NCBI RefSeq assembly: GCF_000717185.1
Contig: NZ_JNYE01000072.1
Coordinates: 1-38,921, forward strand
Length of the DNA stretch: 38,921 nt
Direction: 5' to 3'
Source: Kitasatospora phosalacinea
GTDB lineage: Bacteria > Actinomycetota > Actinomycetes > Streptomycetales > Streptomycetaceae
Part shown: positions 7,941-15,877 of the stretch, one piece after another
How positions within the stretch are numbered: position 1 is the first letter of the stretch
Layout of the letters: every line of letters begins with the position of its first letter
Notes under the pieces: model-generated
Seen by the model: the letters and a program-made list of their open reading frames with translations, nothing else
What the model was told of the DNA's origin: nothing
Databases searched by the model: none
Program-made: the position numbers and the translations under genes

Positions 7941-7986
7941 GGGGCCGGTGGCCCCGGAGCACTGCGGCTCCGGGGCCACCGGCCCC
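7941..7986. terminator. 20-bp perfect stem terminator
   Basis: A perfect 20-bp stem (7941-7960 with 7967-7986) closes on a 6-nt loop. It starts 20 bp after the chitinase stop and ends 18 bp before the 3' end of the convergent exporter gene, so it probably terminates both. Confidence 0.9.
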
Positions 7987-8004
7987 CACGGTCGTGACCC
8001 GGCG

Positions 8005-9513
8005 TCAGGCGGGCTGGTGCTCGCCCTCCGTGCGCAGCGCGGCCTCGGGGTCGCCCTCCCCGGCGCCCTCGTGCTCGGGGCGGCCGTGCATCGGGAGCAG
8101 GAAGATCGCGGCGAAGACCACCACCAGCAGGCCGACCTCGGCCCACAGGGTGACCTGCTCGGCGGCGGCGAAGTCGGCCGTCTTCAGGCGCTCGAAGAAG
8201 ACCGTGCCCAGGATGGCGCTGCCCAGGGCCGCACCGAGCTGCTGCACGGACGTCAGCGTGCCGGAGGCCGAGCCGGTCTCGTGCGCATCCACCGAGGCCA
8301 GCACCATGCCGAAGAACGGGGCCATCACCAAGCCCATGCCCAGGCCGCTGACCGCCAGCGCGGGCACCATCTGCCACGGCGTGACGCCCGCGCCCTGGCT
8401 GTGCAGGGTGTACATCAGGCCGAGCACGCCGGCCAGCATCACCACCAGGCCCGCGTGCATCACCTTGCGGCCGTACTTCTGCAGCGCCTGGGAGGCGACG
8501 AACGCGATCACCATGCCGATCGAGGACGGGATGCCCGTCAGGCCGGACTTGAAGGCGCTGTAGTGCAGGCCGAGCTGGGTGTAGAGGCTGAACGTCAGCC
8601 AGAAGCCGGTCATCGCGGTGAAGAAGACCAGGCCCAGGGCCATGCCGCCGCTGAAGCCGCGCTTGGCGAACAGGCTGGGCTCGACCAGGGGGTCCGCTCC
8701 GGCGGCCTTGCGGCGCGCCTCGTACCAGCCGAACAGGCCGAACACCGCCACGCCCACCGCCAGCAGTGCGAACGCCCACAGCGGCCAGTCCTGTTCGCGG
8801 CCCTGGACCAGCGGGTAGATGACCATGGCCGCGCCGACCGCGGCCAGCAGCGCGCCGACGAGGTCGAGCCGGACGGTCGGGCCCTGCGCCTGGGCGGGGA
8901 GGAAGACCCGGCCGCCGACGAAGGCGAACAGGCCGAGCGGGATGTTGATCAGGAAGATCATGCGCCAGCCGGTGCCCGCCAGGTCGGCGTCGACCAGCCA
9001 GCCCGCCAGGATCGGGCCGCCGACCGTCGACAGACCCATCACCGGGCCGAACATGCCGAAGGCCGCGCCCTGCTCCTTGGGCGAGAAGATCTCCTTCATG
9101 ATGCCCAGGCCCTGCGGCAGCATCACCGCGCCGAGCAGGCCCTGCAGCACCCGCGCGGCGACCAGCTGCCAGGGCTCCTGGGCCAGGCCGCAGGCCAGCG
9201 AGCCGAGGGTGAACCCGGCCGCGCCGATCATGAACATCCGGCGGCGGCCGAAGATGTCCCCCAACCGCCCGCCGGTGATCAGGCCGATGGCCATCGCCAG
9301 CGTGTAGGACGCGCCGAGCCACTGGATGGTGGACTCGCCACCGCCGATGTCCGCCCGGATCGCGGGGGCGGCGATGTTCGTCACCAGCGAGTCCAGCAGG
9401 TCCATCACCTCGGCGGCGAGGATGACGAACAGCGCGACCCAGCGCCAGCGGTAGGGTTCGGCGGCGGCGCCGGAAGGCGGCGCCACGGTGATGGGGCCGA
9501 CCGCGTCGGTCAT
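8005..9513 (-). CDS. DHA2-family MFS drug exporter (EmrB/QacA type)
   Basis: This is a 502-residue integral membrane protein with about 14 predicted helices. Early segments fit the DHA2 family: EVMDLLDSLVTNIAAPAIRADI in helix 1, GGRLGDIFGRRRMF as motif A, and ARVLQGLLGAVMLPQGLGIM followed by GPVMGLSTVGGPILAGWLVD as motif C of antiporters. Such proteins export drugs or other hydrophobic compounds in exchange for protons. The carboxy end is a polar EGEHQPA-type tail. An AGGAG sequence precedes the ATG at 9513. The gene diverges from a TetR-family gene across a 253-bp region with GAAC-type inverted repeats, the usual layout of a repressor-controlled exporter. The substrate is not predictable, and nothing ties it to chitin apart from its position. 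Confidence 0.9.
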   Translation of the reverse strand: MTDAVGPITVAPPSGAAAEPYRWRWVALFVILAAEVMDLLDSLVTNIAAPAIRADIGGGESTIQWLGASYTLAMAIGLITGGRLGDIFGRRRMFMIGAAGFTLGSLACGLAQEPWQLVAARVLQGLLGAVMLPQGLGIMKEIFSPKEQGAAFGMFGPVMGLSTVGGPILAGWLVDADLAGTGWRMIFLINIPLGLFAFVGGRVFLPAQAQGPTVRLDLVGALLAAVGAAMVIYPLVQGREQDWPLWAFALLAVGVAVFGLFGWYEARRKAAGADPLVEPSLFAKRGFSGGMALGLVFFTAMTGFWLTFSLYTQLGLHYSAFKSGLTGIPSSIGMVIAFVASQALQKYGRKVMHAGLVVMLAGVLGLMYTLHSQGAGVTPWQMVPALAVSGLGMGLVMAPFFGMVLASVDAHETGSASGTLTSVQQLGAALGSAILGTVFFERLKTADFAAAEQVTLWAEVGLLVVVFAAIFLLPMHGRPEHEGAGEGDPEAALRTEGEHQPA

Positions 9514-9561
9514 GACAGCTCCTGTTTGCTACCAGGCGCGGAGGACGGGGGCCGCGCGATT

Positions 9562-9591
9562 GAACGGTGTTTCCTTGGACGAACACTGTTC
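9562..9591. promoter_or_regulatory. Probable TetR operator, copy 1
   Basis: GAACGGTGTTT (9562-9572) and GAACACTGTTC (9581-9591) are two near-palindromic GAAC-N3-GTTC half sites arranged as one larger inverted pair. They lie 49-78 bp upstream of the exporter start. The same motif recurs near the regulator gene, as expected for a self-regulating TetR protein. Confidence 0.6.
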
Positions 9592-9703
9592 TACGAGTCG
9601 AGCGCCGTTCCCGTCAAACGAATTAACCCTGACTTCTCCCCCACTCCGACCCCGAGGCGCCCCGGACGGGGGCGCCCGCCCCCGCCCGTCCCGCCCGCCC
9701 GTC

Positions 9704-9714
9704 GAACGGCGTTC
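9704..9714. promoter_or_regulatory. Probable TetR operator, copy 2
   Basis: GAACGGCGTTC is a near-perfect copy of the GAAC-N3-GTTC motif 52 bp before the TetR-family start codon. It is a likely autoregulatory site. Confidence 0.55.
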
Positions 9715-9766
9715 GTCCGGAGTACGATGATCGCCGGCGGAGCGTTCAGCGAAAGCAGGTGGCCCG

Positions 9767-10567
9767 ATGTCCGCGCAGATGCCCGAGATCCCGTGGCACA
9801 AGCCCCGCAAGGCGGAGCCGCGGCAGCCGCTCAGCCGCTCGCTGATCGTGGAGACCGCGGTCCGGGTGCTGGACGCCGAGGGCCTGTCCGGGGTCACCAT
9901 GCGCCGGGTCGCGCAGGAGCTGGGCACCGGCCCGGCCTCACTGTACGCGCACGTCTCCAACAAGGAGGAGCTGTTCGAGCTGGTGCTGGAGCGGGTGGTC
10001 TCCGAGATCCGGCTGCCGCCGCGGCCGGAGCCCGAGCGCTGGAAGGAACAGGTCACCGAGATCTGCTTCGAGGCGCAGCGGGTGCTGACCTCCCACCGGG
10101 ACGTGTCGCTGGTGTCGCTCGGCAGCATCCCCCTGGGCGAGAGCCAGCTGACGATCACCGAGTTCCTGCTCGACCTGCTGCTCCGGGTCGGCCTGCCGCC
10201 CCAGGTCGCCGCCTGGGCGCTGGACGGGCTCGGGCAGCTGATCGACACCGACGCGTACGAGGCCTCCGTGTACTCCGAGCGGATCGCCCGGGGCACCGAC
10301 ATCCACCAGTACTTCGGCCAGCTGCACTCCTTCCTGCTGGCGCTCCCGACCGACCGCTTCCCGAGGCTGCAGGGGATGGCGGACACCATGGTGACGGGCG
10401 ACGGGGACGAGCGCTACGCCTTCAAGATCGAGGTGTTCCTGCGCGGCCTGGAGTCCTACCTGCCGACCGACGCCGACACCGGCACCGGCACCGGCACCGA
10501 CCCTCACACCGCCGCCCGCGCCGCCGCCCCCGCGGCCCCCGCGGCCCGCCGCCGGCTCGATGCCTGA
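9767..10567 (+). CDS. TetR/AcrR-family regulator of the divergent exporter
   Basis: This is a 266-residue DNA-binding protein. The amino-terminal helix-turn-helix is clear at about residues 25-72: SLIVETAVRVLDAEGLSGVTM, RRVAQELGTGPASLYAHVSNKEEL. The remainder is a helical ligand-binding domain of the larger TetR_C type. The last 30 residues are a Thr-Gly repeat and an Ala-rich disordered tail. It probably represses the divergent DHA2 exporter gene and itself, with release by an unknown ligand. AGGTGG lies before the ATG at 9767. GAAC-N3-GTTC repeats in the shared promoter region are the candidate operators. Confidence 0.88.
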   Translation: MSAQMPEIPWHKPRKAEPRQPLSRSLIVETAVRVLDAEGLSGVTMRRVAQELGTGPASLYAHVSNKEELFELVLERVVSEIRLPPRPEPERWKEQVTEICFEAQRVLTSHRDVSLVSLGSIPLGESQLTITEFLLDLLLRVGLPPQVAAWALDGLGQLIDTDAYEASVYSERIARGTDIHQYFGQLHSFLLALPTDRFPRLQGMADTMVTGDGDERYAFKIEVFLRGLESYLPTDADTGTGTGTDPHTAARAAAPAAPAARRRLDA

Positions 10568-10663
10568 CGGGTCGTCGACGAAGTTGCGGCACCCGCTTTG
10601 ACCTGGACTTTGCCGTGATTTGACCGCCCCCTGAACCGCCCGCCCGGAGTTCGGCGACAAGGG
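10568..10663. other. Upstream part of chitinase leader, no gene
   Basis: These 96 bp form the left part of the 237-bp gap between the TetR gene and the second chitinase. The sequence is AT-richer than its surroundings, and I see no start site or hairpin here that I can support. Two TTTGAC-type motifs occur near 10599 and 10618. Confidence 0.4.
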
Positions 10664-10695
10664 TTGACGGCGCACCCGCACAGGTCTATACCAGT
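10664..10695 (+). promoter_or_regulatory. Second chitinase promoter with DasR-type operator (dre)
   Basis: TTGACG (10664-10669) and TATACC (10687-10692) are separated by 17 nt. ACAGGTCTATACCAGT (10680-10695) overlaps the -10 box and matches the DasR response element in most positions. This is the third such element in the window, and each sits on a plausible promoter. Confidence 0.72.
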
Positions 10696-10804
10696 GGCAG
10701 TCACGTCAACCTCGGCCAGGCACCCGACCGTTGACCCGGCCGCGCACCCCCACGTCCGCGCACGGCCGGGCCGCCGTCCTCGCCGCCTCCCGGAGAGGTC
10801 CTCG

Positions 10805-12097
10805 ATGGAACGCGCACTCCCCCCACACTCCCCCGCCACCGCCCCGGCCCGGCCGCACCGCCCGCGGCGCACCCTCGCAGCCGCCCTGTCCGTGTTCGGC
10901 CTGCTGGTCGGCGCCGTCTCGGCCGTCGCCGCGTCCGGCCCAGCGAACGCCGCGACCACGACCGGGCTCGGCTCCAACTGGTACGCCTCCGCGCCGTACC
11001 TGATGCCGGAGGACAACAGCCCGCCGGACGCCGCCGCCGTGATGGACGCCACCGGCCAGAAGGCGTTCCAACTCGCGTTCGTCCTGGCCCAGGGCAGCAC
11101 CTGCAGCCCGTCCTGGGGCGGGACGTCCTCGATCGACACCGACACCACGATGCCGGCCGTCATCCAGACCATCCGCAACAAGGGCGGCGACGTCTCGGTC
11201 TCGGTGGGCGGCTACGGCGGCACCAAGCTCGGCCAGACCTGCGGCACCCCGGAGGCCACCGCCGCCGCGTACCAGAAGGTCGTCACCAAGTACAACCTCA
11301 AGGCGATCGACTTCGACCTCGAGGAGCCCGAGTACGAGAACACCGCCGCCATCCACAACGAGATCGGCGCGGCCCGCATCCTGCAGCAGAACAACCCGGG
11401 CCTCTACGTCTCCATCACCACCGCGGGCACCAACGCCGGCACCGGCTGGTTCGGCACCCAGATGCTGCTGGAGGCGAAGTCCCAGGGCTTCACGCCGAAC
11501 AACTACTCGATCATGCCGTTCGACGGCGGGTTCAGCGGGGCGGCGGCGCAGACCGACGCGCTGGTGAAGTTCAACCAGATCCTGCAGAACACCTTCGGCT
11601 GGAACGAGGCCACCGCGTACGCCCACGAGGGTGTCTCGCTGATGAACGGCCGGACCGACGCCGCGGAGTACTTCAAGCAGGCGGACTTCCAGACCGTGCT
11701 GGACTTCGCCACCGCCCACCGGCTGGCCCGCTACACCTACTGGTCGGTCAACCGCGACCGGCAGTGCCCCGGCACGGTCGACCCCGGCCTGTCCGGCGCC
11801 TGCTCCAGCGTGGCGCAGAACGACTGGGACTTCACCAAGTTCACGGTGAAGTTCGCCGGTGCGACCCCGCCCACCGGCACCGCCTCCCCGTCGCCGACCA
11901 GCAGCACCTCGCCGAGCACCGGCACCCCGACCGGCACCCCCTGCGCGCCGCCGTGGGCCGCGGGCGCCGTCTACACCGGCGGCAACCCGGTCAGCTACCA
12001 GGGGCACAACTACCACGCCAAGTGGTGGACGACCAACGAGGTCCCCGGCACCACCGGCCAGTGGGGCGTGTGGGCCGACGACGGCCCGTGCGTCTGA
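10805..12097 (+). CDS. Secreted chitinase: GH18 - CBM5/12
   Basis: This is a 430-residue chitinase with an amino-terminal GH18 domain and a carboxy-terminal chitin-binding module, the reverse order of the first chitinase. The signal peptide ends near residue 49 (ANA-ATT). SVGG at 133-136 is the substrate-binding strand motif. KAIDFDLE at 166-173 is the catalytic motif; Glu173 is the acid, and the first Asp of DxxDxDxE is replaced by Lys, as happens in some GH18 subgroups. After a Thr/Ser/Pro linker (about 355-380) comes a CBM5/12 module (W-x-x-G-x-V-Y-T-G-G, Y-x-A-K-W-W-T). GGAGAGG before the ATG sets the start. The gene is monocistronic between a dre promoter and a strong terminator. Confidence 0.92.
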   Translation: MERALPPHSPATAPARPHRPRRTLAAALSVFGLLVGAVSAVAASGPANAATTTGLGSNWYASAPYLMPEDNSPPDAAAVMDATGQKAFQLAFVLAQGSTCSPSWGGTSSIDTDTTMPAVIQTIRNKGGDVSVSVGGYGGTKLGQTCGTPEATAAAYQKVVTKYNLKAIDFDLEEPEYENTAAIHNEIGAARILQQNNPGLYVSITTAGTNAGTGWFGTQMLLEAKSQGFTPNNYSIMPFDGGFSGAAAQTDALVKFNQILQNTFGWNEATAYAHEGVSLMNGRTDAAEYFKQADFQTVLDFATAHRLARYTYWSVNRDRQCPGTVDPGLSGACSSVAQNDWDFTKFTVKFAGATPPTGTASPSPTSSTSPSTGTPTGTPCAPPWAAGAVYTGGNPVSYQGHNYHAKWWTTNEVPGTTGQWGVWADDGPCV

Positions 12098-12155
12098 AGG
12101 GCCCCGGCGAGCCGCCTTCGGTGGACCGCTCCCGGTGAACCACCGCCGGTGGGCC

Positions 12156-12214
12156 GCCGTCGGTGAACGGCCGTCGAGTCGGGGAGCCGTCGGTGAACGG
12201 CCGTCGAGTCGGGG
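12156..12214. repeat. Tandem 29-bp direct repeat, period 30
   Basis: Positions 12156-12184 and 12186-12214 are identical 29-bp copies separated by one base. They lie between the chitinase stop and its terminator. A shorter related GGTGAACC motif occurs just before them. With only two copies, this is a local duplication rather than an array. Confidence 0.8.
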
Positions 12215-12243
12215 GCCGGCCCCCGGTGGAGCGCTCCGGAAGC

Positions 12244-12294
12244 GGACGGGCCGCCCGGTCCCGAGCCTGGGCTCGTGGGCCGGGCGGCCCGTCC
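12244..12294. terminator. Large bidirectional hairpin
   Basis: GGACGGGCCGCCCGG (from 12244) pairs with CCGGGCGGCCCGTCC (to 12294), with further pairing across the loop. It sits between the 3' ends of the plus-strand chitinase and the minus-strand b-subunit-like gene, so it probably terminates both. Confidence 0.85.
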
Positions 12295-12341
12295 GTGCTC
12301 CCCCGTCGGCCTTCCCTGACGGGTTGTCAGGAGGCGCGCTG

Positions 12342-12833
12342 TCAGACCTCGGCGCGGTTGCGGAACTCCTCCGCCACGGCCCGGGTGGAGGGCAGGTCGC
12401 CGAGCGGCTCGCCGACCACCCGGGAGGCCAGCTCGGACGCCAGCTTGATGACGTCCTCGCGCAGTTCGGCCTCGGCCAGCACCTTGTCGGCGGCCAGCTG
12501 CACCTGCGCCTCGGCCACCAGCTGCTCGCGCTGCTGCAGGCCCTCCGCCCGGAGGGCGGCGACCAGGGCCGCGCCCTCCTCGGCGGCGGTCTGCCGGATG
12601 GCGGCGGCCTCGTGCCGGGCCGCGGTGAGCTCGGCCTGGAACTCCTGGCGGATGCGTTCCGCCTCGGCCCGGGCCGCCTCGGCGCGGGCCATGCCGCCGT
12701 CGGTCTTGTCGTGGCGTTCGGCGAGGGTGCTTTCGATGCGGGGCAGCAGCACCTTGCCGAGCGCCCAGAAGAGGGCGAAGAAAACGATCAGCCCGAGGAT
12801 CAGCTCGGGCACGTTCGGCTTGAGAGGTCCCAT
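12342..12833 (-). CDS. Orphan F0F1 ATP synthase b-subunit-like protein
   Basis: This is a 163-residue protein built like ATP-synthase subunit b (AtpF). A short amino terminus leads to one membrane helix (about 9-30, ELILGLIVFFALFWALGKVLLP), then a long charged coiled-coil stalk (ERHDKTDGGMARAEAARAEA) and a carboxy-terminal KLASELASRVVGEPLGD that resembles the delta-contacting end of AtpF. Genuine AtpF would be in an atpBEFHAGDC operon, but no other ATP-synthase gene is near. It is a single gene between a chitinase and a DinB-like gene, which marks it as a second, orphan copy. No Shine-Dalgarno is visible before the ATG, while TAGCAT lies at -13 to -8, so the mRNA may be leaderless. Its function, whether alternative stator or unrelated coiled-coil membrane protein, is unknown. 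Confidence 0.85.
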   Translation of the reverse strand: MGPLKPNVPELILGLIVFFALFWALGKVLLPRIESTLAERHDKTDGGMARAEAARAEAERIRQEFQAELTAARHEAAAIRQTAAEEGAALVAALRAEGLQQREQLVAEAQVQLAADKVLAEAELREDVIKLASELASRVVGEPLGDLPSTRAVAEEFRNRAEV

Positions 12834-12840
12834 ACTCAGT

Positions 12841-12846
12841 ATGCTA
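12841..12846 (-). promoter_or_regulatory. Putative leaderless -10 element
   Basis: On the minus strand TAGCAT lies 8-13 nt before the ATG of the b-subunit-like gene, and no ribosome-binding sequence intervenes. This fits transcription starting at or very near the start codon. The -35 region is not recognisable. Confidence 0.35.
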
Positions 12847-12931
12847 TCCGCTCATCTGACGAACCGTCCGGCCGGGGCCGCTCCAGCGCCCTTGCCCGGC
12901 AAGGAACTTCGCCCCGCACGGGCCCGTCCGT

Positions 12932-13447
12932 TCAGCCGCCGGTCACCCCGTCGGTGTGCTCGCGCAGCAGGTCGGCGTGCCCGTTGTGGCGGGCGTACTC
13001 GGTGATGACGTGCAGGTACGTCATCCGCAGCGACTGCTCCTCGCCGTACGCGGCCAGGTTCTCGTCCAGCCCCGCACCGACCACCGCGAGGTCGGCGAGC
13101 CGCTGCTCCTCCAGCAGCGCCAGGTACTCCTGCTCGGCCCGCTCCGGCTCCAGCAGGTCGAAGTCGGCGTCCTTGTGGCCCTCCACGGCGTGCAGCGGCG
13201 GAACGTCCTGCCCCGCGAAGCGGATCCGGAACCACGTCCGCTCCACCTTGGCCAGGTGGCGCATCAGCCCGAGCAGCGAGAGCGAGCTCACGGGCAGCGG
13301 GCGCAGCGCGAGCTGCTCGCCGGTCAGGCCCGCGCACTTGTGCAGGAAGGTGGCGCGGTGCCAGGCCAGGTAGTCGGGCAGCAGCTCGGCCTCGGGCGCG
13401 GTGAGCGACCCTCCGGGGCGGGCGGTGGCGGGAACGGTCCATGTCAT
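12932..13447 (-). CDS. DinB superfamily protein (DUF664)
   Basis: This is a 171-residue four-helix-bundle protein of the DinB/YfiT-like superfamily. Its features match the actinobacterial DUF664 group: the opening [25 protein letters not shown], a His in [14 protein letters not shown], and the signature [16 protein letters not shown] near the end. The three conserved histidines (in WHR, RHL and RHNGHAD) are expected metal ligands. Relatives include thiol- and mycothiol-dependent enzymes, but no reaction can be assigned here. I start at the ATG at 13447; an alternative ATG at 13459 adds four residues. Neither has a strong ribosome site. It is divergent from glyA and 98 bp upstream of the b-subunit-like gene on the same strand. 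Confidence 0.85.
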   Translation of the reverse strand: MTWTVPATARPGGSLTAPEAELLPDYLAWHRATFLHKCAGLTGEQLALRPLPVSSLSLLGLMRHLAKVERTWFRIRFAGQDVPPLHAVEGHKDADFDLLEPERAEQEYLALLEEQRLADLAVVGAGLDENLAAYGEEQSLRMTYLHVITEYARHNGHADLLREHTDGVTGG

Positions 13448-13561
13448 GCGCCCGATCATGCCGATGCCCGCCCCGTCCGCACCAGGGGTTTTCCCCTCGG
13501 ACCCCTCCTTCCTCCCCCTCCGGCCCCTCAGGGCCTCTACTCTCCGCGCCCCGGTGGTTGG

Positions 13562-13567
13562 TAGCAT
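13562..13567 (+). promoter_or_regulatory. Probable -10 box for glyA riboswitch transcript
   Basis: TAGCAT ends 6 nt before the first paired base of the ZTP riboswitch (13574), the spacing expected for a -10 box that starts the leader exactly at the aptamer. The -35 region is weak. Confidence 0.5.
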
Positions 13568-13573
13568 CGCGGT

Positions 13574-13670
13574 GGGCCGTGACTGGCGCGCTGGGATGGA
13601 AGTCACCATCGGGGAGCGGTCCCGTGCGGTGCCCTCGGGCACCGCTGGCTGTCGCCGTGCGCCTGGGCCG
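13574..13670 (+). ncRNA. ZTP (pfl) riboswitch
   Basis: The leader of glyA matches the ZTP/ZMP aptamer. GGGCCGTGACTGGCG starts the first helix, followed by GGGATGGAAGTCACCATC and the conserved GGGGAGCG. A variable hairpin comes next (GCGGTGCCCTCGGGCACCGC), then CCGTGCGCCTGGGCCG, which closes the pseudoknot and the last helix. ZTP riboswitches sense the alarmone ZMP/ZTP that builds up when 10-formyl-tetrahydrofolate is short, and they raise expression of one-carbon and purine genes. glyA, which charges tetrahydrofolate with one-carbon units, is a classic target. The aptamer ends 36 nt before the GTG, with the ribosome site between them, so control of translation is likely. Confidence 0.92.
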
Positions 13671-13706
13671 TCCGAATCGTCGTTCCGTACTACGAGGAGA
13701 CCGCCC

Positions 13707-15155
13707 GTGGCCGAGTCCCTGCCCGCACACACCTTCGGCAGCCCCGCCGCCGACACCGCCTTCCGCAGCGCCCTGGACGTGGTGCGCGCCGTCGAACCCC
13801 GGGTCGCCGCGGCGATCTCCGGGGAGCTGACGGACCAGCGCGCCTCGCTGAAGCTGATCGCCAGCGAGAACTACGCCTCGCCCGCGGTGCTGCTGGCGAT
13901 GGGCAACTGGCTGAGCGACAAGTACGCGGAGGGCACCCCGGGCCGCCGCTTCTACGCGGGCTGCCGCAACGTGGACACCGTGGAGGAGCTGGCGGCCGAG
14001 CACGCCCGCGAGCTGTTCGGCGCGGAGCACGCCTACGTGCAGCCGCACTCCGGGATCGACGCCAACCTGGTGGCGTTCTGGGCGGTGCTCTCGCAGCGGG
14101 TGGAGAGCCCGGCACTGCAGCGCGCCCAGGTGCGCAACGTCAACGACCTGAGCGAGCAGGACTGGGCCGAGCTGCGCCGCGAGCTGGGCAACCAGCGGAT
14201 GCTGGGCATGTCGCTGGACGCGGGCGGCCACCTCACCCACGGCTTCCGGCCGAACATCTCGGGCAAGATGTTCGACCAGCGCAGCTACGGGACGGACCCG
14301 GTGACCGGGCTGGTCGACTACGACGAAGTCCGGCGGATCGCCCTGGAGTTCAAGCCGCTGATCCTGGTCGCCGGGTACTCGGCGTACCCGCGCCTGGTGA
14401 ACTTCCGCCGGATGCGGGAGATCGCGGACGAGGTCGGCGCGACCCTGATGGTCGACATGGCGCACTTCGCCGGCCTGGTCGCGGGCAAGGTGCTGACCGG
14501 CGACTTCGACCCGGTGGTGCACGCCCAGATCGTCACCACCACCACCCACAAGTCGCTGCGCGGCCCGCGCGGCGGCATGGTGCTGTGCACCTCCGAGCTG
14601 GCGGAGCACGTCGACCGGGGCTGCCCGCTGGTGCTCGGCGGCCCGCTGTCGCACGTGATGGCGGCCAAGGCGGTGGCGTTCGCGGAGGCCCGCCGCCCCG
14701 AGTTCCGGGTGTACGCCCAGCAGGTGGTGGACAACGCGCGGGCCCTCGCCGAGGGCCTGCTCGCGCGCGGCGCCCGGCTGGTCACCGGCGGCACCGACAA
14801 CCACCTGGTGCTGGCGGACGTCTCCTCGTACGGGCTGACCGGCCGTCAGGCGGAGGCGGCGCTGCTGGACTCCGGCATCGTCACCAACCGCAACGCCGTC
14901 CCGCAGGACCCGAACGGCGCCTGGTACACCTCCGGCGTCCGGCTCGGCACGCCCGCCCTGACCACCCGCGGGCTGGGCGCGGCGGAGCTGGACGAGGTGG
15001 CCGAGCTGATCCACACGGTGCTGACGGCGGCCGTTCCGGTCGGCTCCTCGAAGGCGCAGTACGCGCTGGACGAGGCCGTGCGCGACTCGGTCGCCAAGCG
15101 CGCGGTCGACCTGCTCGCCGACCACCCGCTCTACCCGGGCGTCACGCTCGACTGA
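13707..15155 (+). CDS. glyA: Serine hydroxymethyltransferase
   Basis: This 482-residue PLP enzyme converts serine and tetrahydrofolate to glycine and 5,10-methylene-THF. The motifs are strong: [17 protein letters not shown], the [16 protein letters not shown] loop, [23 protein letters not shown] and [14 protein letters not shown], with the PLP lysine at 282. It is longer than the usual 420-residue GlyA because of an insert around residues 130-200 ([20 protein letters not shown] and [10 protein letters not shown]); this long type is known in actinobacteria. The start is the GTG after GAGGAGA at 13693-13699. The ZTP riboswitch upstream ties its expression to folate one-carbon supply. A hairpin terminator follows, so it is monocistronic. 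Whether the genome holds another, shorter glyA cannot be seen here. Confidence 0.95.
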   Translation: MAESLPAHTFGSPAADTAFRSALDVVRAVEPRVAAAISGELTDQRASLKLIASENYASPAVLLAMGNWLSDKYAEGTPGRRFYAGCRNVDTVEELAAEHARELFGAEHAYVQPHSGIDANLVAFWAVLSQRVESPALQRAQVRNVNDLSEQDWAELRRELGNQRMLGMSLDAGGHLTHGFRPNISGKMFDQRSYGTDPVTGLVDYDEVRRIALEFKPLILVAGYSAYPRLVNFRRMREIADEVGATLMVDMAHFAGLVAGKVLTGDFDPVVHAQIVTTTTHKSLRGPRGGMVLCTSELAEHVDRGCPLVLGGPLSHVMAAKAVAFAEARRPEFRVYAQQVVDNARALAEGLLARGARLVTGGTDNHLVLADVSSYGLTGRQAEAALLDSGIVTNRNAVPQDPNGAWYTSGVRLGTPALTTRGLGAAELDEVAELIHTVLTAAVPVGSSKAQYALDEAVRDSVAKRAVDLLADHPLYPGVTLD

Positions 15156-15193
15156 TCCCCCCTCCCCCGCGTCCCCGTCCGGACGCCGGCCCG

Positions 15194-15222
15194 CCCGGTC
15201 CGCAGCGCCACCGCGGACCGGG
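15194..15222 (+). terminator. glyA terminator hairpin
   Basis: CCCGGTCCGC (15194-15203) pairs perfectly with GCGGACCGGG (15213-15222) around a 9-nt loop, 39 bp after the glyA stop. Confidence 0.75.
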
Positions 15223-15441
15223 CCGGTCCGCTCCCCGCCCCCGACGGCCCCCGCTCCGGCAGCCCCCGCTCCGGCTGCCGCTGCCCCGGCAGCCGCTGTC
15301 GCACGGCCCACCCCGAACGCGGTGACCAACCAGCGGACGCCTCCGGCGGCCGGGCGGCCCGCGCCGCTAGGCTCGCTCCGCCTCGGCCGGGCGCGCGACG
15401 CCCGGGCCGCCGTCCCGCACACCTTCCGCAGGAGAACGCGC

Positions 15442-15723
15442 ATGCTCAAGGTCAACGAATACTTCGACGGCACGGTCAAGTCGGTCGCCTTCACCTCGGC
15501 CGACGGCCCGGCGACCGTCGGCGTGATGGCCCCCGGCGAGTACGAGTTCGGCACCGCCGCGCCCGAGGTCATGCACGTGGTCAGCGGCGCGCTGACCGTC
15601 AAGCTCCCCGGTGCCGAGGAGTGGCAGACCTTCTCCGCCGGTGAGCGCTTCTCCGTTCCGGGTGACAGCAAGTTCCAGCTCCAGGTCTCGGTCGACACGG
15701 CCTACCTCTGCGAATACCGCTGA
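15442..15723 (+). CDS. ppnP: Pyrimidine/purine nucleoside phosphorylase
   Basis: This 93-residue small cupin belongs to the PpnP (formerly YaiE/DUF1255) family, which phosphorolyses a wide range of nucleosides to base and ribose-1-phosphate. Recognisable family features are the opening [14 protein letters not shown], the [14 protein letters not shown] strand, [18 protein letters not shown], and the closing [23 protein letters not shown]. The length equals that of the family (about 94). AGGAGA at 15430-15435 lies 6 nt before the ATG. The gene is separated from glyA by a terminator and a 220-bp gap, and is followed by a GC-rich inverted repeat (about 15733-15774), so it is probably its own unit. 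Nucleotide salvage is the expected role. Confidence 0.93.
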   Translation: MLKVNEYFDGTVKSVAFTSADGPATVGVMAPGEYEFGTAAPEVMHVVSGALTVKLPGAEEWQTFSAGERFSVPGDSKFQLQVSVDTAYLCEYR

Positions 15724-15877
15724 TCCCCCCGCCGGACGGGTCGGACCGGGCCCGGCCGGAGGTCCGGCCGTCCGCCCGCCCCCGTCCGGCGCCGGGCGAC
15801 CCGCGTCGCGCCCCCGCTTCTCCCCGACGGCCCTCTCCTCCGTTCCCGCCCGGGCCGCTCCGCTCGCCCACGGCGCG

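Noticed and set aside
8005..10567. The exporter/TetR pair as part of the chitin system
   Set aside because: It has its own operators, is not preceded by a dre, and DHA2 exporters do not import chitin products.
6220..10623. A very long plus-strand open frame (over 1400 codons) through the chitinase and exporter region
   Set aside because: It is the shadow of real genes on both strands: Arg/Pro/Gly-rich, crosses strong terminators and has no family features.
12156..12214. CRISPR-like repeat
   Set aside because: Only two copies with a 1-bp gap and no spacers.
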